This document shows, piece by piece, positions 7,530 to 13,644 of a stretch of 64,000 nt of DNA. This stretch comes from a bacterium UBP11_UBA4055 (GTDB lineage Bacteria > UBA4055): assembly GCA_002382735.1 (NCBI GenBank), contig DFZN01000044.1, positions 1 through 64,000 of the forward strand, given 5' to 3'. The notes under the pieces were generated by a model. It was not told the DNA's origin and did no database searches. It saw only the letters and a program-made list of their open reading frames with translations. Within the stretch, counting starts at the first letter, position 1; each line of letters starts with the position of its first letter. The position numbers and the translations under genes were made by a program.

Positions 7530-8807
7530 TTACCCGTTCAAATAATCTTCTCTGTGCTTCATAGTGTGGCATTTTCTGCACCAGTGACCCGCTTTGATCC
7601 GTTTTGGCTCAGCTTCCCAGACATGTCCGTTTTCGCATTGAAACACTAATCTTGTATAATTATTTACATACTCTGTTGACAAGCATTTTCCGCCCCGCTT
7701 TGCTACAATTTCTTTTATCTCATCAAAACTCCCCTGCAGTTTCTTTCTTGCGGATTCTTCTCCGCAGGCAGGGCACCATGATCCTCTCACAATGTTTCTC
7801 GCTTCGGATTCAAAAATATGACCTTTGCCGCATTTATATTTCAAAACTGTTCGGTTGTTTTTATACACGGTGGAAAGGCACTGACCTCCCATTTTCTCTG
7901 CCATTTTCTTAAAATTCTCGAGCCTGTCGCTTATCTTTTTACCTCTTAATACAGGCGCACATTCCGGGCACCAGTGACCTTGCATAATATACCACGGTCT
8001 TGTGCTCCATCTGTGTCCTTTGCTGCATATAAAATTCAGCTTTGATCCCGATAAACTCTCCGAAAGACACTCTCCATTCTTTTCTTTCGCAATTTCTTTA
8101 ATTCTTTCAATAGTATATATTGTTCTGGGTTTACTGGCTGTAATTTTACTGTTTCTGATCTTATACCCGCACAACCTGCACCAGTGACCTTGCTTAATAT
8201 GCATCGGAGCAGCCCACCATATATGATTTTCTTTGCAGATAAATTTCAATTTTGTATTACTGTTGACATACTTATCTGAAAGACATTTCCCTCCGTACTC
8301 TTCCGCAATTTTGTGATATATATCTATAGAATCGGTAGTTTTTTCTTTAGCTTTCTCAATTCCGCACTTCGGGCACCAACTGCCTTTTTTGACTGAGCCG
8401 GCAGTTATCTTAAATTTATGACCTTCCCTGCACTCCACATCAAGTTTCTGGAGGCGATTTATATATTCATCAGTAAAACATTTACCGCCTTTATCAGTGA
8501 TTATTTTCTTAATTTCATTAAAATCGTTCTTCTGCGGTTCTACTGTCTTCTTCTTACCGCACACCGGGCACCACTGACCTTTAATAATTCCTCTCGGAGT
8601 CGTAGCCCAGACATGACCTTCCTTACATTGAAATTCCATTTTTGTTGAAACATTCACATATTTCTCAGAAAGACATTTACCGCCCTTATTCTCAGCGATC
8701 CCGCACATGAGCTTATATCTCTCTATGTAATATTCTTTACCGAGAAGGTGGCTCTGCAATAAATTTTTAAGTGGTTTCATTTTTATTCCTTCATCTAACC
8801 TACTCAC
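7530..8807 (-). CDS. Six-fold zinc-ribbon repeat protein
   Basis: 425 residues made of six tandem units of about 60-70 residues. Each unit runs: helix, G-G-K-C-L-S-x-x-Y-V-N, a strand, C-x-x-G-H-x-W (or close), then G-x-W-C-P-x-C. Each unit supplies three or four cysteines plus a histidine, so each probably binds one zinc. Similar zinc-ribbon repeats occur in phage and giant-virus proteins and some bacterial nucleases, but no catalytic domain is visible here. Nucleic-acid binding is a reasonable guess. Its promoter segment is shared with the unrelated gene at 2436-2954. Confidence 0.7.
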   Translation of the reverse strand: MSRLDEGIKMKPLKNLLQSHLLGKEYYIERYKLMCGIAENKGGKCLSEKYVNVSTKMEFQCKEGHVWATTPRGIIKGQWCPVCGKKKTVEPQKNDFNEIKKIITDKGGKCFTDEYINRLQKLDVECREGHKFKITAGSVKKGSWCPKCGIEKAKEKTTDSIDIYHKIAEEYGGKCLSDKYVNSNTKLKFICKENHIWWAAPMHIKQGHWCRLCGYKIRNSKITASKPRTIYTIERIKEIAKEKNGECLSESLSGSKLNFICSKGHRWSTRPWYIMQGHWCPECAPVLRGKKISDRLENFKKMAEKMGGQCLSTVYKNNRTVLKYKCGKGHIFESEARNIVRGSWCPACGEESARKKLQGSFDEIKEIVAKRGGKCLSTEYVNNYTRLVFQCENGHVWEAEPKRIKAGHWCRKCHTMKHREDYLNG

Positions 8808-8816
8808 AAGCTTCTG

Positions 8817-8845
8817 AATCTACCGAATTATATCCCTAAAGTCAA
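8817..8845 (-). promoter_or_regulatory. Duplicated promoter, copy 2
   Basis: On the minus strand: TTGACT (8845-8840), 17 bases, TAGATT (8822-8817), about 10-15 bp before the leader of the zinc-ribbon repeat gene. It matches the copy at 3010-3038, including the leader sequence. Confidence 0.55.
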
Positions 8846-8879
8846 CGATTTCTACTCTTGAATTTACTTGCTTTATTAT

Positions 8880-8908
8880 TTGACATTCCGCACTAATCAG
8901 GTTAATTT
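8880..8908 (+). promoter_or_regulatory. Leaderless-type promoter of the HicB-like gene
   Basis: TTGACA (8880-8885), 17 bases, TAATTT (8903-8908). The ATG at 8917 is 8 bases downstream of the -10 element, which puts the predicted start of transcription at or within two bases of the start codon. No Shine-Dalgarno sequence fits in between. Confidence 0.6.
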
Positions 8909-8916
8909 TCATTCTC

Positions 8917-9180
8917 ATGAAAACAAAAATAGATTTTGATATGATCAAAAAAATACTCGACAATCAGGTCACCTACGAAGAAAATAATTTCATAATAAGA
9001 AACGAAGAATTCGACATTACAGCTTGGGGTCAGACCCGCGACAAAGCTCTGGAAGCTTTCGCCTTTACATTTGACGCATTATACAAAAACTATGCGTTAG
9101 AAAAAGACGAGAACCTTTCGGACAAAGCTATTACATTAAAAAATAAACTCAAGTCTATCATAAAGAAAATCACGCAGTAA
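8917..9180 (+). CDS. Small HicB-like protein
   Basis: 87 residues. The core NNFIIRNEEFDITAWGQTRD, then KALEAFAFTFDALYKNYA resembles the strand-strand-helix of HicB-type antitoxins (a decayed RNase H fold) where a G-x-T-x-x-E-A-L turn leads into the helix. No HicA-like toxin gene lies next to it. A truncated copy with its promoter is at 709-880. The HicB link is tentative; orphan antitoxin or a phage protein are alternatives. Confidence 0.5.
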   Translation: MKTKIDFDMIKKILDNQVTYEENNFIIRNEEFDITAWGQTRDKALEAFAFTFDALYKNYALEKDENLSDKAITLKNKLKSIIKKITQ

Positions 9181-9224
9181 TGAGAGTAAGAAAAGTAAAA
9201 GACATCCTTCGGTTATTTCAACTG

Positions 9225-9275
9225 TTTTACAGCCTTGATTACGCACAATTGTGCAAGTGAGACTTGCATAATTAG
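9225..9275 (+). repeat. Hairpin repeat, copy 1
   Basis: About 50 bp beginning TTTTACAGCCTTGATTACGC and ending in an inverted repeat AATTGTGCAAGT / ACTTGCATAATT around a three-base loop. Two further copies lie at 32528-32579 and 33695-33746, all in the same orientation. The stop codon of the higA-like gene lies inside this copy. No run of T follows the stem, so it is not a standard terminator; it looks like a REP-type palindromic element. Confidence 0.75.
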
Positions 9276-9739
9276 TGTTTTTTCGGCTCATTACATGCCT
9301 GTAATTTTTCGGAATTATACTCTGCCTTATCTTCAGCTACCCTAAGTTTTGTAACATCATTTTCAAGAATTTTATAATAATCTGTGTCCTTGACCAGAAC
9401 TTCTGCGGGGATATCGAGTTTAGCGTTCAGAGCTTTGATCATATTCAGGCTTAATTTAACCTTGCCGTTCAGAACTTCCGAAACTTTACTTTTCGATCCG
9501 ATAATTCCGACAAGATCCTTAGCCTTCAAACCCATCTGCTCCATTCTGAATTTTACAGCCTCAACAGGGTCAGGCAGATCTATTTTATAGTGTTTTTCTT
9601 CATATTCGTTTATCAAAAGAGCCAGAAGATCGAATTTATCTCTTTCCTCGGTACCTTCTTCCGGATCGATCTCCATCAGTTTTTCGATCTCAGCCAGATA
9701 CTCTCTGTATTGTTTTTCTGCTTTTATGACTTTGTACAT
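9272..9739 (-). CDS. higA: HigA-type antitoxin
   Basis: 155 residues. The N-terminal part (YREYLAEIEKLMEIDPEEGT) and the helix-turn-helix region at about 70-105 (MGLKAKDLVGIIGSKSKVSE) match HigA antitoxins of the COG5499 type, which bind DNA and neutralise the HigB mRNA interferase. The partner higB lies just upstream but is a 3' fragment only (9760-9915). The C-terminal tail ends in the hairpin repeat, so the last residues (about 130-155) may be unnatural. Confidence 0.8.
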   Translation of the reverse strand: MYKVIKAEKQYREYLAEIEKLMEIDPEEGTEERDKFDLLALLINEYEEKHYKIDLPDPVEAVKFRMEQMGLKAKDLVGIIGSKSKVSEVLNGKVKLSLNMIKALNAKLDIPAEVLVKDTDYYKILENDVTKLRVAEDKAEYNSEKLQACNEPKKH

Positions 9740-9759
9740 TATCCCTCCCTTTGCCGGCG

Positions 9760-9915
9760 TTATCCGAACTTCCTTTTATTATACTCTGCATGAGTTCCGA
9801 TAAACTGTATGTAAACAGATCCGCAATTATAAGCTATCCGCGTGACCAGCCTGTAACTGTTTCCCTTAATATTAAACACTACAATATTACCGGGAAGAAA
9901 TGATGCGGAACTATC
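9760..9915 (-). pseudogene. higB: higB toxin, 3' fragment
   Basis: The minus strand reads SSASFLPGNIVVFNIKGNSY, then RLVTRIAYNCGSVYIQFIGTHAEYN and a TAA at 9762-9760. This is the C-terminal half of the HigB/RelE-type toxin that normally pairs with this HigA. The N-terminal half is missing; instead the sequence joins the middle of an alpha/beta-hydrolase gene. The antitoxin is thus left without a working toxin. Confidence 0.8.
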
Positions 9916-10277
9916 AACTGTCGCTTTTTAACATTCTCAAAGTATTTGCTATAATAAAACATTGCGATCTGACCGCCACACGAGTGCGCAAGTAAATAAA
10001 ATTCCTTAATATCTAACACAATACAAAGATCATTTACCCATTCGGCAATCCTATCAATCCTATAATCAACATCAGACTCAAACGGAGCTGTTTTTCCATG
10101 AGCCGGCAAATCAATACTGATAAGGTAAAAATCATTTTTCAATGCTTCCGCCACCTCTATAAAACTCAATTGCGTACTACCTAATCCATGCAGGCATAAA
10201 ACTACCGGATTGTTTACATTTCGCCATTCGGCTATTCTTGTCCTCGTGCCTGCTACTTCAACAAAACTTTGTTTCAT
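9879..10277 (-). CDS. Alpha/beta hydrolase, C-terminally truncated
   Basis: Residues 1-117 are a clear alpha/beta-hydrolase start: VVLCLHGLGSTQLSFIEVAE with the oxyanion H-G motif, LISIDLPAHGKT, and the nucleophile elbow LAHSCGGQ (serine in A-H-S-C-G). The frame then runs out of phase through the higB fragment and stops at 132 residues. The catalytic acid and histidine of the C-terminal half are missing, so no activity is expected. A second 5' copy lies at 11959-12142, on the far side of the AbiE pair. Confidence 0.75.
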   Translation of the reverse strand: MKQSFVEVAGTRTRIAEWRNVNNPVVLCLHGLGSTQLSFIEVAEALKNDFYLISIDLPAHGKTAPFESDVDYRIDRIAEWVNDLCIVLDIKEFYLLAHSCGGQIAMFYYSKYFENVKKRQLIVPHHFFPVIL

Positions 10278-10368
10278 ATTTTAACCTGATTTAACGATCT
10301 CTTTATACTTGGAGTGTACCCGATAATGCAGTACCGTTAATACTCTTAAGCTGTATCTACATGATATA

Positions 10369-11262
10369 CTATTCCCAGACCCATTTTTTAGGATTCCAGT
10401 TTTCTCCAGCTTCTTTACTTTCAAAGAGGGGTTTAATAAATTTGATAATTTGTGAGGCAATTTCTGAGAAAGATTTATTTACATTTAGTTCATTTCTCTT
10501 CAAAAAGGCTTTCCATTGAGTTTCAAAATTTTTGCCGTTAATAAACTCATCTGAATAAACAACATTCAATCCATCAAGAGATGTTTTCCTCTTTGAGAAA
10601 GTCGTTTCCAGTGATTTCAGCAATTCGGACCTTGTAAATTTGTGGTTTTCTGCCAGAAAATGTATATCAAAGAAATCCTTCATGCGGCTGGTGGAGTAAT
10701 TTAGTTTTACTATAGACTCAAGCTTCTCGGAAATAACCGATTCGAATGGATATATTTTTATATTTGCCTCATCGTAGTCAAGCATTCCCGGATATGGTAA
10801 AACTATCACATCCTGACTTAAAGCATCACCGAAGCCAACATCTAAAGCGATTTTCTTAAGCACTGAATCAAGATTAACATCAAGTTTGATCCTGACACCT
10901 TCATAATCTGCACCTTCTTTGATAATTTCTGTTGTTATAGAAGTATGCAGAAATTTCAGTCCGTCGTCTTCTACTTTTGTTCCGCAGATATCTTTGATGA
11001 TATTTTTAATTGCTTTTTGATCGTTTTCAATTTTTTCACCCAGAAAATCAATATCTTTGGTAGGTCTGAATTCTGAAACACCCAATAAAGTAAGAACAAG
11101 TCCGCCTTTAAGTGTAAAATTATCTTTATAATCTGACTTAGAAAGCCTGTATAAAAATCTTTCCTGCATAAATCTGAGAATAACAAAATCAAAATTAAGG
11201 TCTTTTTCTTTTGCGATATTTTTTAATCTCGCTTTAACTGATGCAGCTACATTTTTTGTCAT
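10369..11262 (-). CDS. abiEii: AbiEii nucleotidyltransferase toxin
   Basis: 297 residues of the AbiEii/AbiGii toxin family. The nucleotidyltransferase signature is LKGGLVLTLLGVSEFRPTKD followed by IDFLG, giving K-G-G at 52-54 and the metal-binding D-x-D at 70-72. Family members transfer nucleotides to tRNA acceptor ends and block growth after phage infection. The start lies 2 bp after the antitoxin stop, so the pair is one operon. All expected motifs are intact. Confidence 0.88.
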   Translation of the reverse strand: MTKNVAASVKARLKNIAKEKDLNFDFVILRFMQERFLYRLSKSDYKDNFTLKGGLVLTLLGVSEFRPTKDIDFLGEKIENDQKAIKNIIKDICGTKVEDDGLKFLHTSITTEIIKEGADYEGVRIKLDVNLDSVLKKIALDVGFGDALSQDVIVLPYPGMLDYDEANIKIYPFESVISEKLESIVKLNYSTSRMKDFFDIHFLAENHKFTRSELLKSLETTFSKRKTSLDGLNVVYSDEFINGKNFETQWKAFLKRNELNVNKSFSEIASQIIKFIKPLFESKEAGENWNPKKWVWE

Positions 11263-11264
11263 AC

Positions 11265-11888
11265 TTATCCGAGAAGAGTTTTTATTGAGGAATTAATTAT
11301 TTTTGCCACTCTGCAAATTTTCGCATATTCTTTCAGCTTGAAAAAATCAGTATTCTTACTGTTTACATAATTCTTCAAACATTCGTACGCAATGTCTTCA
11401 CCGATCTTGTTTTTATATCTGAAAATATCACATATCGACTTTTCTCTATCATATATTCTCACAATGCCGTATTTTGTTTCAATTTTATTTATTCCCAGAT
11501 TGAAAGTTTTTTCAGAAAAATAATATCCTTTTACTTTAACACTGTAAATCTTCGGTATCTTCTTATCTCTTTCTACTGCTATATGAACCAATGGATTGAT
11601 ATAAGTCGTAAGATCATAGTAAGAAAGTGCTGATAGAATGCAGATTACAGAATCAGGAGCAGCTTTTGCGATATCCACAAAATCAAAACTTACATTTCCC
11701 GGCTCTGTCAGTTCTGCCAACCTGTACAAACCCGGTTTTACCCTGATAATAGTTCCATTATCGACTATTTGTTTGATATGCAAAGAGTGAAACCCTTTCT
11801 TTTTAAGATCCATATCTCTTACATAACCATTGTTTTTTTCAAAATATTTAATAATCTCAGTCATAAATCTTGTCCTATTCTTCTGCAC
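11265..11888 (-). CDS. abiEi: AbiEi family antitoxin
   Basis: 207 residues. The N-terminal winged helix (YFEKNNGYVRDMDLKKKGFH, then VKPGLYRLAEL) and the C-terminal AbiEi domain (ICILSALSYYDLTTYINP) are characteristic. It represses its own operon and neutralises the downstream AbiEii toxin. It is the first gene of the pair. The region upstream, 11889-11958, is AT-rich and probably holds the promoter. Confidence 0.88.
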   Translation of the reverse strand: MQKNRTRFMTEIIKYFEKNNGYVRDMDLKKKGFHSLHIKQIVDNGTIIRVKPGLYRLAELTEPGNVSFDFVDIAKAAPDSVICILSALSYYDLTTYINPLVHIAVERDKKIPKIYSVKVKGYYFSEKTFNLGINKIETKYGIVRIYDREKSICDIFRYKNKIGEDIAYECLKNYVNSKNTDFFKLKEYAKICRVAKIINSSIKTLLG

Positions 11889-11958
11889 TTAGACTCTACA
11901 TGCGGAGCTTTCAGACAATATAATAAAATTAATTTGTGATGTCAATTCTTTAAATTTT

Positions 11959-12142
11959 ACATTACTAAAGTATTTGCTATAATAGTACATTGCAATTTGA
12001 CCACCCCACGAGTGCGCAAGTAAATAAAAATCCTTAATATCTAAAACAATACAAAGATCATTCACCCATTCGGATTGTCTTTATTACCCCATTCTGCTAT
12101 TCTTGTTTTTGCGACTGACACTTCAACAAAACTTTGTTTCAT
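11959..12142 (-). pseudogene. Second alpha/beta-hydrolase remnant
   Basis: It begins MKQSFVEVSVAKTRIAEWGN like the hydrolase at 9879-10277 and includes the same upstream sequence (CTTTAACCTGATTTAA at 12143 onward). It then skips about 65 codons, hits a stop, and resumes with NDLCIVLDIKDFYLLAHSWG to the same breakpoint region (YYYSKYF). It lies in the same orientation as the other copy, so the AbiE operon is bracketed by direct repeats of a dead hydrolase gene. Confidence 0.8.
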
Positions 12143-12204
12143 ACTTTAACCTGATTTAAAAAAAATTATACTGAATTAAATGTGGTTAATTAGATCCCGT
12201 TTTA

Positions 12205-12375
12205 TTACTCATCATAGTCATCGTAATCGTCCATTTGATTTTCGCTGTCGATCTCTATTTGACACTGTGAACATAGTTGTCCGTTCATTACATAGATCCA
12301 GTTTTCTCCGGGCTGTAACGCCTCTGCGAACAATGTACAGCCGCAACTTGCACATTGATAATGGTATTTAGGCAT
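12205..12375 (-). CDS. 56-residue zinc-ribbon protein
   Basis: A short frame with a good AGGAGA ribosome site (12381-12389) and ATG at 12375-12373. It has two C-x-x-C knuckles (CASC with C11/C13 nearby, and CSQC near 35-38) separated by a strand region, then an acidic tail DDYDDYDE. It is the third gene after the viperin-like enzyme and the RelE-like protein, 13 bp downstream of the latter. Role unknown; a small zinc ribbon could act as a substrate, chaperone or regulator of the operon. Confidence 0.65.
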   Translation of the reverse strand: MPKYHYQCASCGCTLFAEALQPGENWIYVMNGQLCSQCQIEIDSENQMDDYDDYDE

Positions 12376-12388
12376 ACTGATCTCCTTT

Positions 12389-12631
12389 TTATCTTTTTAG
12401 TTTTTTTATCTGATTTTCATAGGCATCGTGATTGCCTACAAAGGCCAGACCCGTTTTAGAAAAAAGCAACCGATATTTATTGTTTAACTTACAGGAAAAA
12501 TAGCCCGGGAGACTGGAAATATTTTTCCACCCGCTCCATTTTGGATTGAAAAGATTATCGCTGCTGACTATAGATTCAGCTTTGAATAATACATTGTCAG
12601 GTACATGGCTTATGCAGATTATGCGAAACAT
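12389..12631 (-). CDS. RelE/ParE-like small protein
   Basis: 80 residues. The pattern SLPGYFSCKLNNKYRLLFSK, then GLAFVGNHDAYENQIKKLK recalls the end of the RelE/HigB/ParE fold (Y-R-L-L-F strand, then a strand ending in G-N-H-D-x-Y). It overlaps the 3' end of the viperin-like gene by 13 bp, so the two are translationally coupled. Whether it cuts mRNA is unknown; no antitoxin of a known family lies beside it. Fold assignment is tentative. Confidence 0.5.
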   Translation of the reverse strand: MFRIICISHVPDNVLFKAESIVSSDNLFNPKWSGWKNISSLPGYFSCKLNNKYRLLFSKTGLAFVGNHDAYENQIKKLKR

Positions 12632-13497
12632 GATTCTCTCCTTTCTTCAGTTACACTGTGGTATTTATAAAACTTTACAAGATCAACGAACTCATTCGCA
12701 GTGAAATTTTTAAAATTCATATCCATTACCCTGCCGATCTCAATTTTGATAATTCTTTTATTTTCGATTTTATTGGTATGAATAATCCCGTCAGGTGTGA
12801 TATTCATGTACGAGTTATGCATCTGATCGTTATTTTCAATTACAAGCTGAACTTCTGAACCATTTAATTGATCTTCTACATATTTTCTCAAATCTTCAAA
12901 ATCATCGTCAGACACAGTAAGACTGTCATCTTTTTCTGTAAATTCTACAACCGGCATATACTGGTAAATTTTCCAGCGATAGTAACCGTTCTTTTTCACA
13001 AATTCACACATTTCTCTTATGCTAACGAGATTGATCGAAGTTACGACGGTATTTAGCTTTATTTTCATGCCGGATTTTCTTGCATAATGATGCAATGATA
13101 AGGCATGTGACAAATGGCTTACAGGTCTGCCTAAAAGCACCTGTTCTGCATTGTTCAGAGTGTCAATATCAATTGTAAGTATATCAAGGACGTCTTTGAA
13201 ATTATCCAGATCGGAAGTAGTAAGATAAGAACCGTTTGTTATCAGTTCTGTCTTTATACCTTTTAATTTCAAATATCTAATAAGATCTATAACTTCCGCT
13301 TTTGAATGCCAAAGCATCGGCTCGCCGCCTGCAAGACTCAGCTTTCTGCATCCCCAGCTGTAAAGCTTGTCTGTTATTCCTTTTGCTTCTTCGTAGCTGG
13401 ACAGCTTACCGCTTGTGTATCTGTAGCAGTATTTACATTTATAATTACATGCTGTGGTGAGTGACCATGATGCCGAGAAGTTGCTTTGCTGATTCAT
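12619..13497 (-). CDS. Viperin-like radical SAM enzyme
   Basis: 292 residues. The iron-sulfur cluster motif C-x3-C-x2-C is CNYKCKYC at 17-24 and the SAM-binding GGEP is at 57-60. Beyond the general radical SAM fold it shares viperin blocks: LDILTIDIDTLN...LLGR (104-124), KLNTVV (147-152), RWKIYQ (174-179) and NSYMNI (228-233). Viperins convert nucleoside triphosphates to chain-terminating 3'-deoxy-3',4'-didehydro forms. However, the N-x-H pair usually just before the first cysteine is absent (ASWSLTTAC), so substrate or reaction may differ. It leads an operon with a RelE-like protein and a zinc ribbon. A MoaA-like maturase is the alternative. Confidence 0.7.
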   Translation of the reverse strand: MNQQSNFSASWSLTTACNYKCKYCYRYTSGKLSSYEEAKGITDKLYSWGCRKLSLAGGEPMLWHSKAEVIDLIRYLKLKGIKTELITNGSYLTTSDLDNFKDVLDILTIDIDTLNNAEQVLLGRPVSHLSHALSLHHYARKSGMKIKLNTVVTSINLVSIREMCEFVKKNGYYRWKIYQYMPVVEFTEKDDSLTVSDDDFEDLRKYVEDQLNGSEVQLVIENNDQMHNSYMNITPDGIIHTNKIENKRIIKIEIGRVMDMNFKNFTANEFVDLVKFYKYHSVTEERRESCFA

Positions 13498-13528
13498 TTT
13501 GATACCTCCCTGTTAGGTTGTATCAAAA
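13497..13528 (-). promoter_or_regulatory. Hairpin over the start of the viperin-like gene
   Basis: TTTTGATAC (13497-13505 on plus) and GTATCAAAA (13520-13528) are perfect 9-base arms. They enclose the GGGAGG ribosome site, and the arm ends in the A of the start codon. In mRNA this would hide the start region; as DNA it could be an operator for an autoregulator. The ankyrin gene has a comparable arrangement at 16261-16296. Confidence 0.5.
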
Positions 13529-13561
13529 TTACAGAATAAAATCTTTTAATAATATTAACGA

Positions 13562-13598
13562 CACAAAGACTGTAATTTGATTTTTTACAGTCTTTGTG
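13562..13598. terminator. Strong hairpin between the ankyrin and viperin-like genes
   Basis: Perfect 14-base arms CACAAAGACTGTAA (13562-13575) and TTACAGTCTTTGTG (13585-13598) with a 9-base loop. It lies 47 bp past the ankyrin gene stop and about 65 bp before the viperin-like start. No clean U tract follows on either strand, so it may be a terminator for the ankyrin gene or a regulatory stem. Confidence 0.5.
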
Positions 13599-13644
13599 CT
13601 AAATCCAGTTTTATTATTAAGTTATTTAAAAGTAAGACCTATTG

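Noticed and set aside
9225..9275. Hairpin repeats as integron attC sites
   Set aside because: They lie at gene ends with strong stems, but lack the GTTRRRY core site and no integron integrase is present in the window.
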